A stretch of 64,000 nt of DNA, taken from contig JAUIMM010000001.1 in NCBI GenBank assembly GCA_031769625.1, positions 1,984,001 through 2,048,000 on the forward strand. The letters are read 5' to 3'. Source of the DNA: Taudactylus pleione (taxonomy: Eukaryota > Chordata > Amphibia > Anura > Myobatrachidae). The notes under the pieces were generated by a model. It worked only from the letters and a program-made list of their open reading frames with translations, did not search any database and was not told the origin of the DNA. Within the stretch, counting starts at the first letter, position 1. Each line of letters opens with the position of its first letter. Positions 21,489 to 34,800 of the stretch are shown piece after piece. A program made the translations under genes and the position numbers.

Positions 21489-22087
21489 AGGCCTGATTCA
21501 GAGCCGCTCATAAGCGGCCGCTCGTTCGCTCCGAGCGATGTTCGCACAACTGAGCATGCGTATGGGTCGTAATACGCATGCGTCAACCAGTCATTGCGGT
21601 TGGAATTCGTGTGCTCGTAAAGCAGTGAGGGGCTGTTAATTTGAGTGACAGAACGTACCGTTTGTGGGTGGTAACAGGGGAAGGTGCTTGAAAACGGGGG
21701 AGTGGAGATCCGAACGCAGGCGTGCCAAACGGTCAAAATGGTGTTTAATGGGTGTGCATAATTAACAAAGCAGCGTCATCGACCACGTCACTTGGTTGTC
21801 TTTTAGCCTGAACTGCTTGCAGTGATTGCGGGAAGTAAATCCTACCACAAGCACTGTGAGCAGTTCAGACGCCTTTCGATGTTCCCGATTAATCAAATAA
21901 ATAGCGGAGATGATGTATGATGCAAACTGCAAAGGGGCGTCTTTACAAAATAGCGAGCACATTTTTCGGACGCTCGCTCTGACATAGAGGCGTCCACAGA
22001 CCGCAAAGTGCGAGCGCTCAATTTAAATATCCGGCCCCTTTTTCAGAACGACCATCAGCAAATAGCATCTGACTCTGAATTAGGCCC
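21489..22087. mobile_element. Hairpin-chain MITE, diverged member (copy 3)
   Basis: Ends AGGCCTGATTCAG and CTGAATTAGGCCC, flanked by TCG on both sides (21486-21488 and 22088-22090). The internal hairpins are less perfect than in the other copies and the interior is AT-richer, so this is an older or subfamily copy. It sits about 700 bp upstream of the host gene's start codon. Confidence 0.75.
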
Positions 22088-22595
22088 TCGGTCATTACTA
22101 GGGGGCATAAAATTAACAACCAGTGTGGGGAGAGGTCTCTCTCTTGAAGCATTGGGATGGGGGCCCCTTCAAAATGTTGCTATGGGACCCTTGAAGTTTT
22201 GGCTACACCCCTGTCCAGGCCTAATGGAAGTATACAATGCATATAAGTATGATTACAGTTATACATTACATTCGGTGTATAAGCACAGTATGCTGTGAAT
22301 GCGCATTTATAGTATACGTGGGCTATACTAAGTGGTAATAATGTTAAATTCATGAACTTGATGTTGCTTATTTTTACAAGAAGCTCCCAGTTGCCTTACA
22401 GTGATTCTCTTTGGTTTGCGAGAACTAGTGATCCAGGCAGCAGGTACTGTACATGTGCGCAGCGCTGCCACCGGGAAATATGGGGCCTAGTAAAACAGCG
22501 CTCCCCGTCCGGTCCCCTTACTGCTGTACCCCCCATTCCCCCCAATAGAGGCCCTGTGTGCATGATGGAGACCATGAGTCAGAAGCCTGGCCTGC

Positions 22596-22795
22596 CATGG
22601 TTATGCAAATCAGTGATGTCACAGAGGCCAGTGACATCATAGCACAAGACAGCAGGTGAGGCTCACACAGAGCAGCAGACACATTATAGTTACAGATTCT
22701 TAGCGAGGTGCATCGTTTTTATTATAAGACGAATTTTCTCTAATTGTACAACTAGAGAAGCTTCTAAGAGGCTGTACGACTTAATGTGAGGCGTC
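22596..22795 (+). promoter_or_regulatory. Candidate promoter and 5' UTR of the PHF7-like gene
   Basis: A perfect octamer ATGCAAAT lies at 22603-22610. Two CRE/ATF-like octamers in opposite orientation follow: TGATGTCA at 22614-22621 and TGACATCA at 22632-22639. The predicted start codon is at 22796. No clear TATA box is seen. Tight clustering of these sites upstream of a probable germ-line gene is suggestive, but similar TGACATCA palindromes also occur in the nearby MITEs, so function is inference. Confidence 0.4.
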
Positions 22796-22809
22796 ATGGC
22801 CTCCCCTAG
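22796..22809 (+). CDS. phf7: PHF7-like exon 1 (start codon)
   Basis: ATGGCCTCCCCTAG followed by GTAAGTG, a near-perfect donor. It encodes MASP plus two bases of an Arg codon. This ATG was chosen because splicing to 24909 keeps the only frame that leads into the zinc-binding exons. A 14-base coding exon is short but well supported by phase. Confidence 0.75.
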
Positions 22810-25800
22810 GTAAGTGAGAAAAGCCGGGACACTTTAGCATTGGTTTTACAATTGTTGTTATTTGTTTTTGGGAGAGGGGATTGTATTATTTTCCTTATTT
22901 AAAACAGCTTGAATTATTTTTAAATGCAATAGTACTAAGTAATGTGTACATACCTGTAATATAGTTGCCTAGTCGTTACAGTTAGCCGTCCAATCAACAT
23001 ATAACGCTAAATTCAAAATGATCAGGGGAAACAACAATTTAATAATACTCAGACATGACTCTGTAGGCAGAGCTGGTCCTGCACGGGGACTACTGGTCTC
23101 CCAATATATACTTACATATGAGAATGTTCAATGAGGTACAACCTATATGGTTACATCTCAGAGAGAAATCCTAAAAAGAAATATATTAATAACACTCAAG
23201 GGCACTTATCTGCTTATATAATCTATATACATTCTGCAGAGTTTGGTAATAATCACTTAGTCACATATAAATCTCTGCCATCATAATCGTGTTGGATGCA
23301 CAGACTGTAGAATGTCATTAGCAGCTGCAGCATCATACAAATACAATACTGGGAATCTCCCAAACAGGTCTTTGCAGTGTGATTGAATTTACATACATAG
23401 AAATATGATTTGTACTGGCAGAACCTGGCTTAGGATAGTAATTAGGCACAGCATCCAGGTATTTACACACAGGATTAAGACTAATCCATATAAACTAAAT
23501 TTGCCACAATGTTTGAGTCACAGGTTGGGTATATGTGTTTGTTATAAGATAGGTTAACAAGTCCCCATTATGACTGGGCTATTACCAAATGTAAGAAGAC
23601 TTATCTGTAGAGAGTACCTCCAGGTAATATGTAGGAGAGGGTATGTACATGAAAGACCCCAGACCATGAGTGACAACCTGCTTCTGCTGTTACTCTGTTA
23701 TACAGACCCCATCCTTTTCCAGGTTCTCATAATGTGTTACTACTGACTACTGTACGTTTCTCATGCCACACCAGTCTCCCTGCTCTCTCATCCACCGTCC
23801 TCTGTATAATGGTGTGACAGCAGAAGAAGGTTAGCACTCATGGTCTGGGATCTTTCATCTACAATCTGCCTCCTATATACTACCTAACATTGGTGTAATT
23901 ACCATAGGTGCAAGGGCTGCAGCTGCTATACAGCCCAGAGCTGAGGGGGAACCCTTCCTTGTCAAAGTTACATGTATTATATATATATTTCACCATTGGG
24001 TGATACATATGAGCTGTCATATTGCATTAGTTTTGTAACAAGTACTCAGTGAATATTACGGATTTGCATGCAAAGCAAAAATATACAAATACAATTCCGA
24101 CTAACTAACACTTTGGTTTGATGCACCTGGTGCAGATGGACAGGCTCATGTATGAAAGTAAAGTCCCACATCACACACCTGGAAATACACAGGGTGTTAT
24201 AAGGCAGTGCATGCATTTGCAGGCCCAGATAGCCTCAGATAGTACACTTCTGCCAATGTACCATTTACATACACAAATGTGACACCTGTAATAGGCACAG
24301 TCCTGATGTCCCCTCACTCTCATGATATTATGTAAGACATACTGTAAGTGAGATGGAGCCGAGCAGTATTCTAGGAGAAAAAACAGGTAAATGCGGTGGT
24401 TCTAGTGTCGGTTGGGTGTGGAAGTGATGCAATCTTTCATCATGCACAATTATATTTTCTAGTGTATCTGCTGCTGCTGTATACCCACAGAGGTGCAGAG
24501 TCATTGTCTGAGGGCAGTCCCAGGGACTGTGGCCTGTTGAATCACGTTTGCACATAGAGAAGTGTCCAACTTCTTGCAGATTGTAAATGACCCTTAATGA
24601 AAGCAATCTGATTGGATTATTGCACAGTTACACGTAACCCCTATACAGTATATGTGTGCACAATCTTTACCTCTTAGCGTGTGATTGCTGTGAAGCCTTT
24701 GGGTGGAAGTCATACATGTTGTTATGGTTTGGTTTGACATTAAGGGTCTAGTGTGGCTGTTTCTGATCCTCTGGTCTTTCGGCACCTTGCGACCCACTTC
24801 CACTAAAGCGCCAGCTCTCAGAATACACTGTATAGGACACATACATAAAGGAGGGTTATTATGATTTGCACATTTATGGCATCATTTTGTTTTTGTATCT
24901 TTGTTTAGGAAAAGAAAGCGAAAGACAAATAGGGATCCGGCTCCAAGCTCATCGCTGGACGCCGCTCCCGGTAAGAGAGGAGCCAGGAGAAGTCTTATTA
25001 CACCTTCAGTAATATAACTGTAATTACACACATTGCTGGTGTCCTGAGAGCTGCCTCCTAGTAATTATACAGTGGGTCATTAATAATAATAATGCTCTTT
25101 ATGGATTAGGGGTAGTTCTCCCGCACAGCTTTACATTGTTGTAAAATGATTGCTCTGTATTGTACCACAGTGCTCGGTGCAGGTCTCAGCCACTATCTAG
25201 TTACTAGGAGCTGCCATGTCTGTGTGATATTCCAGCAATGATACAGTATCCCAAATGCTGCTATTGTTGGGGAGGGGGAACCATGTCAGAACTAGTCCCA
25301 TAATACAATGTTATATAAATGATATATTCTTGGGGGCTGTAAACAGGAACAATCAGACATTGTTTGGAGATACCTTTACCCTCCCCAGTAATTACAATAT
25401 TGGGCACATTATGCTGGAATATCTGTAAGTGATGGTGATTACCGGTGATTATATCATACATGCCTACTCTCCCGGAGCGTCCAGGAGGCTCCCAAAAATT
25501 GTCTTGCACTCCCAGCCGCCTGGAAAAGTGGTCAAGTCTCCCGGGCGGCTACATTCCCTTGGACCCCCACACACACCCCTGCAGCAGAGGGGCAGATAAA
25601 GCGATTTGCGATGAATCGCATCAAGATGGCCTTGCCCCCTGCTTCACAATCCTGGTAATCTCGTCATTGTGTAGTGGGGACGGGGCCACGATGAGGCTAT
25701 TCTACCATCACGCCCCCGCACCGCCCCATGAGCCCCACCACGTCCCCCGTCCTGTTATATAACCTATGCTCCATCCCTCTGTATGCTCTGCCAGCTACAG

Positions 25801-28800
25801 TCCCTCCAGCCCCTATTATCTTATCATTATGCTCTCCCTCTAGTCTATGAGCTCTAATTAGCGCCACCATCTACCCTCTGTCTCACAGCTGCCATCCATC
25901 ACCAACCTTATATGTACTTGTGCTGTATTGTAGGTGTAAGTTGTATTTTGTATGATTTATATCTCTCCGGCACTACATTATTATTACTTATTTATGAACA
26001 GTTATATATATATATTCCCTATCACTTGGAGACACATTACTGCAGGGTTAATTATTTTCAATTTTTTGGCAAAAGCAAATTAACCTGCCAGTGTGTTTTT
26101 GTTTTTGTGTTTTTTGGAGTGTGGGATGAAACCTGAGGAAACCCACCTAAACACAAGGAGAACATGCAAACTCTACACTCATAGTGGCTTGATCAGGAAT
26201 CGAACTCAGGACATTATTGCATGATGACACTCATTTTAAACATGTATTGCTGGAGGTGACACACATATAAATAGCACATCTTACAGCTAACCTCTTGTCT
26301 TGCTTCCACAGAATGCGTTTTCTGCGGCTGTGCAGAGAATGACGTGGCCAAATTTGGAGAGTTGCTAACTAATAGCAAAGAGAAGCTGACCGTCCACCAC
26401 TACTGCCTGGTATATATGCTAATAAATGATTGATGAACATCAGTATACATATACAGGGTGGGACTGGCCCACAGGGGTATAGGGGAAATCCCCAGTGGGC
26501 CCCACTGTCTGAAAGCCCCACCCCCTCCTCTAGGCGTCATGCTCCAGACTGTGCACTGAATTGTACATTGTTACTATATTAGAGGGTCAGTTACCTTGTG
26601 GAGCAGGACCCCTGATAAACATCAGTTCATGATTCACTTCTATAGAAACTACATCAAGATTTGCCTAATGGTTAGCCAAGCAAATGTGGCAGCTGTCCAC
26701 ACCCCCTCTATTGGATGACCACACCTCTTTGTTGGATGACCACACCCCCTCTGACGGATAGGCCCCTATCACTGCTTTTCCCTGGTGAGCCCTTTATGCC
26801 CCAGTACGACACAATATATATATATATTTCCTCCATTTTTAACTTTAGACATAGTGAATATTTTTTTGCGGAATCTTCCCCTAAGGATATGTAGATATCT
26901 GCACAGTTAATGCTAAATGCAGGAAACAGTGTAACAATGTATTCCCAGTAATAACACGGGAATATACGCTACAGACACAAGTGTATCACATTGTTATTGG
27001 GAATGCAGTACAGGTGTTAGCTCAGTGATTATACCCATAAGTACATCTCCCCTCTCTCTCTGATCCAGCTGCTATCCACCGGTATGCCGCAAAGAGGCAG
27101 AGACAGCCAAGGATTCTACGGCTTCCTCTTCACGGACGTGTGGAAGGCAGCGAGACGGGCAGCAGAGATGGTGAGGGGGCTGATCATGGTGATACTTCCT
27201 CATGTTGTGTGACCGGCGCCCAGCAAACATTCTCTTTTTATGTCACAGGAAAACTGAATTACACATATTGTGCCTGATCCTGAGTACACACATCGTCTAG
27301 TGTGTACCCAGCATAAAGTTGGGTACACACTAGGTCGACAATCTATCTGACGATTGGTAAGTGTATACTTACCAATTCGTCTGCCCAATGTGCCGGGCTT
27401 GACAGCTCAAATGGGAGGGCATTTAAATCGCCCACCCAGTTGAGCTGACAATCACCGCCAGGTCTAGCTGTATGTGTACGGGTGATAGGCGGATCGTCCG
27501 TACATACCAGCAGATGGCCGATGTATCTTTCAGATATATCGGCAATCGGCTATGCCGCACAACAGATCAGATATGGCTGTGAACGACATCTCCTATACAC
27601 ATGTACACACCCGGCGATGCACTATAGATATATCACCCATTTAAGCGAGCAGGTGATATATCTATCAGTGTGTACCTGGCTTTAGAGGTGCTGTTTCCTA
27701 TCTCTTCGGCTATGGAGCAGCACAGAAGGTGGTTAGCAGAGGACCTGGCTATACGTGTTAATTACAGTGATGATTTTATTATTAGTAAAGGGGTTATTTA
27801 GGGGTGGGTAAGGGAAGCCAGCACTCAGGATCCTGGTGGTCAGAATCCCGATGCAGGCATCCCGACAGGTTTAGGATACTGACACCTGCAGGTAAGTATC
27901 CTAAACCCTCCCCCTAAACCTATCACTCCCTCCCCACAGCCAAACCTGTCCCTCCCTCCCCGCAGCCTAAACCTGTCCATCCTTCCCCACAGCCTAAACC
28001 TGTCCCTCCCTCCCCGCAGCCTAAACCTGTTGCTCCCTCCCCACAGTCTAAACCTGTCCCTCCCTCCCCACAGAATAAACCTGGCCCTCCCTCCCCATAG
28101 CCTAAACATGTCCTTCCCTCCCCACAGCCTAAACCTGTCCTTTCCTCTCCACAGCCTAAACCTAGCCCTCCCTCCCCGCAGCCTAAACCTGTCCCTCGCT
28201 CCCCACAGCCTAAACCTGTCCCTCCCTCCCCACAGCCTAAACCTGTCCCTCCCTCCCCGCAGCCTAAACCTGTTCCTCCCTCCCCACAGCCTAAACCTAT
28301 CCCTCCCTCCCCACAGCCTAAACCTGTCCCTCCCTCCCCGAAGCCTAAACCTCTCTTCCCTTCCCCCCTGCAGCTTAAACCTAGCCCTCCCCCAAGTGCC
28401 TAATCCTAACCCCTAGCACCCTCCCCCTATCACGCAATACTTACCGTCGGGATGCCGGTGGTTGGGATGCTGGTGCCGGGTACTAAATGGTGTCTGGATT
28501 CCAGCACTGGCATTCTGAGCGCCGGCTTCCCGACAGCTGGGAAATAAACTACATCCCATTATATATAGTGGGGAACCTCCTTACACCCATTGTTCTTCTC
28601 TTACTCACTATTGTCATTTGTCATTTATAATGTTTGCAGACCTGCACAGTGTGTAAGGAACCGGGAGCATCCATCCACTGCAGCAGGAAGGGCTGCACAG
28701 AGAATGTGCACTTCCCATGTGGCCAGGAGAAGGGCTTCATCTCCCAGTATGCCGAGCAGTTTCCGTGAGTAATCCATTTACTTCTAGGTATTGGCTACAT

Positions 28801-31800
28801 CCCATTAGTTATAGCTAAAGTGCATTAAGTGCGAGAAATGCCATGTGCAATGTACGTGATATCATACTGTATTATTGGAGAATGTGGACGTGGGGATAAA
28901 GACTAAATATATAGATGATAGAGACCTGGCATTGTGCGTCGGGGAAAGGGGTGGTAACAAAACTTTGCTTTTGGGTGGATTGTTTAGTCTTTAAATGTAG
29001 AAGAGGTCACACATGGGGTGACAGCAGGAGGTAGCTCTATGGGAGAACATGCAGTTACAGAGGCTCTATTGATGTTTCCTTTGAAGTACTCACAATTTGT
29101 ACTCTTACATTGTTCCCTTATAGATCATTTTGCACAAAGCATCGGCCCTTTCAGAAGGCTAAGCCACAGGAAGACCCCAGTGCATGCACCATCTGCCTGG
29201 AAGATCTGACACCTTCTCCATCTTATGAGGTGATTAAATGCCCCTGCTGCAAACATACCTGGCTCCACAGGACCTGCGTGCAGGTAAGTTCTCACGTTAC
29301 TACTTACTCCTCACCGGGACAGACTCTTATCGGAGCCAGTGTCTTGGCCAAAATAATCTTGATAAATTGCCCCAAAAGTGCGATGAGATAAGCAGGAGGT
29401 GAGCCAGGAGGAGCCCCATGGAGTGGAGGGATTAGAGGAGAATGGGGGGTGGTCACCAATATCAAATGCTGCCCTGAGGTCATGGGATATAAGAATAGTG
29501 AACTGGCCATGAGGAGGCCACCAGTGATTGTGGGGGGAATGAAGGGACCCAAAGCCTGATTGGAGAGGACCTAGGAGGGATTGGGAGGAGGGGAATGAGG
29601 TGCTGTCATTGTACACCAATCGCTTGCAGGGGCTTAGGGGTAAGGGGAGGACAGATGGGACACTACATATATTGCTCTGCATTTTATGGGTGATCTAATG
29701 CAGAAGCTGATAACTGTGTCCACTCTTTATACTGTATATGATGTTTTATGACACATGATGATGCTGCCTGACATTAGGCTGGTGTCTTATACTCACTCAG
29801 TCAGCTCTTGTGCAGGACTTTTGCTTTATAGCTGTAAGTATGTTATATATATATATATATCTCCAAATGACAGCCAGCACACGCTGTATATATCAGTAAG
29901 GCTTTGTCTGTGGTGACGCCTCATTGGTGCTCAATGAACACCAAATCCACATCCAAAGTAGTTGCACAAAAGCAGAGGTCACTCACCAGGACTTCTCTTC
30001 ATAGTGGTAAAACACCTTCTTTACTTGTCACAGCATTGGTGCAATAATCAAGAAGGTCGATGTTTCCACCGCAAAAACGCTGTCTTTTTCAAGACACCAC
30101 CAGTGCATAGGACAGGACACATATATATATATATATTAATTAATTCAAACCTCTAACTGTACATTTATTACAGATGCAGGCACTAAGCGCAGGAAAGTAT
30201 TACCTGAAGTGTCCCATATGCCAGAATATGGAGCGCTTCCAGAAGGAGATGGTACGGATGGGCATCTACATTCCTCACAGGTATATTATATAACTGTTTT
30301 ATTTACCTTTAACATAATACTGTAGAATCCGGCACCACCCTCACCCTCATCCCTCACTGGGCGCATCGCTAAATGGACGGGCCGACCAGGGGCATAATGA
30401 GGCTGGAGGGGACCACGTGCAGATGTCTGTGAGCCACACACCCCCCTGACAATACATGTCAGTATTCTGGCATTATACTTGGAAATGTGGTGCCAGCTAC
30501 ACTTATCTGGTGATCACGCCAGAAACTTGGTGCCGGCGCCACTTTGCATAATAACAGAGTAATGTTGCTGGGCAGCAGCGGGATGGACTGTACATAGGTA
30601 ACTGAGATGGCTGCAAGGAGTGCGCTGTGTGTCCCCTGCACCCATTATAGAGACGCCGCTGGTGCCGATACATGTACATAGCTTACACGGGGAAGTGACC
30701 GCTCACTTCTGTGGTTGTTCACATTGTATTTCATACTAATGTAATGCTATAAGCAACATGTGCCCAATACTAATGTAATGCTATAAGCAACATGTGCCCA
30801 ATACTAATGTAATGCTATAAGCAACATGTACACAATACTAATGTAATGCTATAAGCAACATGTGCCCAATACTAATGTAATGTTATAAGCAACATGTGCC
30901 CAATACTAATGTAATGCTATAAGCAACATGTGCAAAATACTAATGTAATGCTATAAGCAACATGTGCCCAATACTAATGTAATGCTATAAGCAACATGTG
31001 CCCAATACTAATGTAATGCTATAAGCAACATGTGCCCAATACTAATGTAATGCTATAAGCAACATGTGCCCAATACTAATGTAATGCTATAAGCAACATG
31101 TGCCCAATACTATTGTAATGCTATAAGCAACATGTGCCCAATACTAATGTAATGCTATAAGCAACATGTGCACAATACTAATGTAATGCTATAAGCAACG
31201 TGTGCCCAATACTAATGTAATGCTATAAGCAACATGTGCCCAATACTAATGTAATGCTATAAGCAACATGTGCCCAATACTAATGTAATGCTATAAGCAA
31301 CATGTGCCCAATACTAATGTAATGCTATAAGCAACATGTGCCCAATACTAATGTAATGCTATAAGCAACATGTGCCCAATACTAATGTAATGCTATAAGC
31401 AACATGTGCCCAATACTAATGTAATGAAATTCATCAGTTCATTATTAAGCAAGTGGCCAAATGCAGTCGTCTGTAGATGCCGCTATGGTTCTATGGGGGG
31501 AGTCAGAGGTGGGCGCTATACTGATTTGGTGACAAATGATGAGGGTTTCTGTTATGTGCATGCATCGGTGCCACATTGTGCATCTGCGGTGATGGCGTTG
31601 CCGCTCCGGTCGAGTTATGTTGTTACTCGCAGTAACACCACAGTGTAGGTAACACTTGCAGTAACACCACAGTGTAGGTAACACTCGCAGTAAAACCACA
31701 GTGTATGTAACACTCGCAGTAACACCACAGTATAGGTAATACTCGCAGTAACACCACAGTGTAGGTAACACTCGCAGTATCACCACAGTGTAGGTAACAC

Positions 31801-34800
31801 TCGCAATAACACCATAGTGTAGCTAACACTCGCAGTAACACCACAGTGTAGGTAACACTCGCAGTAACACCATAGTGTAGGTAACACTCGCAGTAACACC
31901 ACAGTGTAGGTAACACTCGCAGTAACACCACAGTGTATGTAACACTCACAGTAACACCACAGTGTAGGTAACACTTGCAGTAACACCACAGTGTAGGTAA
32001 CACTCGCAGTAGCACCACAGTGTAGGTAACACTCGCAGTAACACCACAGTGTAGATAACACTCGCAGTAACACCACAGTGTAGGTAACACTCGCAGTAAC
32101 ACCACAGTGTAGGTAACACTCGCAGTAACACCACAGTGTAGGTAACACTCGCAGTAGCACCACAGTGTAGGTAACACTCGCAGTAACACCACAGTGTAGG
32201 TAACACTCACAGTAGCAGGGGAAGAAATATGGGAGACAATGGAGGTGCCTGCCGCCGGGCTCCAGCTCTGAAGGGGCACCTCCTCCTTTGACCACAACAT
32301 ATTCACCCCACTTAGGACTATAACTATGTACCCGGAGAGTACCGTCACAGCCGCCCAATACATGGCACCCCTTCCCGGCACCTCAGAAGCCACCATACAT
32401 TAGTGGAGAGCTCCATGTCAGACAATTAGCTGCTACCTTCATCTGTCTATAGCCTGTCTGCATGTGAATTGCTACATTACAGTGTCAGCGGCTGTGATGG
32501 GGGGCTACCAAATTATAACTTGCTACCGGGCATCTGGGATGAATTTCTGCCACTGCGCAGTAGGAAAATCTGCGCCATTTTGCTGGTGACCTGCACATGT
32601 GCAGTAGACTCTGGCACAGACTAGTGCCAAGAGTCTACTGCTGCGCTCAGGGCACTGCCGGCCACTGGGTGGAGAGGAGGAGGCACCGGACGGAGACTGC
32701 ACACAGGCCCCTCCTACTTAATATGCCCCTGTTCGCTGGCCTAGGCAGCTTAGTTGTGCTGTACATTCTGAGCAATAGTGTTTCTCAGATGTACGATGGT
32801 CCAATGCGATGTTCCTGATTTTGATCCGATGCTGCATTTTAGGATGCGTACAGTGGATCTGAAAAGCCAGCAGCTGGCATCTCATTTAAGAAAATGGCAC
32901 CTGCAGCATTTATATAACTTATGAGTTCTGCTCTGACCAATGACGCAACATCGATCATTCTTGCGTCCCCCTGAGAATCAGGCCTATGACTGCGGTCATG
33001 TTCCAACTGTTCTAACAGACTCCAGTGATGCTTAGCGAGATGCTAAACTCAGCCATCTTGTCCAATTTGCCAAACACTGACCCTATAATTCCTCACAGTA
33101 ACTACAGAGGTGACCTCTCTATGGCAGCTGTTACACCCTGTGCCCCAGCTCACACACTCTCCTTTCATTGTAGAAAGTGTTACAGCTTCTTCCTACAGCT
33201 ATAACTGATAGCCAGCCAGGTGTGCAATCATAGTGTCAGCCGCTCCAACATCTATGTAATACGGCTGGGAGAGTTTTGTCTTCTATCTCTTATATATAGG
33301 TCATGGCATTTGTCACGGTGCTGTACACCCAATGCCAGGCCCAGGTTCCCCGGCCAGATTTGTAGATGTGATGCCTGGTACACATGGAGACAGATTTACT
33401 TGTGGGGGATCAGGGACCTGGTACAGTGTCCAAATGTCATTTACTCTCTGCCATCTGTGCTGGTCAGTAGTGGTGCATGTAGGTGCCCATTGCTGCCTGG
33501 TTATATTGTCACGTGTCTGGCAAGGTGTAGAAAGAACCATGTGAGACAGACAGAATACAGACCTCAGTGTACGTCAGTGACATTATATCACATTAACCTT
33601 ACAGAGATGCAGCGTGGGAGCGTGAGGACAACGCTTACAGAGAGCTACTGCAAGTGCACCAGAGGTGTGATGTGGAACCCTGCCTGTGTGACAGAGGAAG
33701 AACCCACAGTGAGAGTGGAGGGTAAATTGGATTCAATTAAACATTTCTACATTACTGAACCTAACACCAATCTTAGAGCCGTAACCAGATATTTTACACC
33801 CCCCGCAAATAATCATCATTTGATGGCATTTGCTCTCTCTCTCCACCCCACGCTATATATATATATTTTGATTTGTGCCTTTTATCCTCCACCAATGCCC
33901 GGGTTGTAGGCAGAATGAAGGAAGTCGGGCGACGTATCATCCTTTGCGCTTAGTTAGCGCTCTGGTGCTGCTCAGATGGACACGGTTACGGTGACATGCT
34001 GGGGCAGAGACACTGCCTTTCGTGACTTATCTCGCTATATGTCCGGTGCCCTGTAGTACAGTATATAACGCCTTTGTATTTCAGGAGTGTTTCTTTTTTA
34101 AATATTTATTAAACTCCCCTACATATTACACCGTATTTACATCTTATAAGCTGCCACATTGTCTGATCATCCCTAATATACAATAAAACCTTTAGTACCT
34201 GAGGTTCTCCATCTCTTCCAGAAACACGACGCTCCCTTACTCAGGGTTATAGCTCCAGATTTAGGGAAGAGATTTATCCTATGTGTTTCCCCTTTCAGTG
34301 ATTGGTGCATAATCCGCTGCCAGTGCTGCGGAGCATCCGGAACCCACCTCACCTGCTCTGCCCTGACATCGGTGGAGTGCACCTGGGCATGCGCTGACTG
34401 TACTTCTATCCCGGAGAGACCTGAGGATGAGGAAGGTGAGTACTGTCCCAGGCTACTTTCTGTAATATACATTATTATGTGTGGTTAGTATGGTGTCTAA
34501 GAGCATAAATTATATTTCACTAAAGAGGTAGAATGAGAAGTAATGGAAACTCTCATTAAGTAACAATTATTTTATATTATGGCAAGATACATTTATTAAA
34601 CCTTTCTATATATAGCATGTATTACTTGGGCTGTCAGTATGTGATGTAATATGTACCACTTACTGTATGACCATAAGGTGGGTAGAGATGCAGAGGAGAT
34701 AAATCTGGGGAAGGTGCCCCAGTTATTTAGAACCCTGCTAACCACAGTGATCACTTCCCACCATAACGTTTGGATAAAGGAACATTTCTACACGTGGCCG

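Larger units (their letters stand above)
30281..33604 (+). other. PHF7-like intron 7, largest intron
   Basis: It contains two minisatellites (listed separately). 32490-32660 has CACATGTGCAGTAGACTCTGG and a nearby inverted partner, related in reverse orientation to 50755-50800. 32735-32985 looks like another small palindromic repeat. No other gene is seen. Confidence 0.55.

Noticed and set aside
28030..28416. 128-residue frame of SLNLSLPPH repeats
   Set aside because: It comes from the 27-bp minisatellite inside intron 4; the unit length is divisible by three.
30733..32216. CRISPR-like regular repeats
   Set aside because: Units are head to tail with no unique spacers, and the context is eukaryotic.
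31623..32396. 257- and 192-residue minus-strand frames rich in Cys, Tyr and Leu
   Set aside because: They are produced by the 29-bp minisatellite.
33220..33909. 229-residue frame overlapping PHF7-like exon 8
   Set aside because: It reads exon 8 in the wrong frame and has no family resemblance; the spliced phase is clear.
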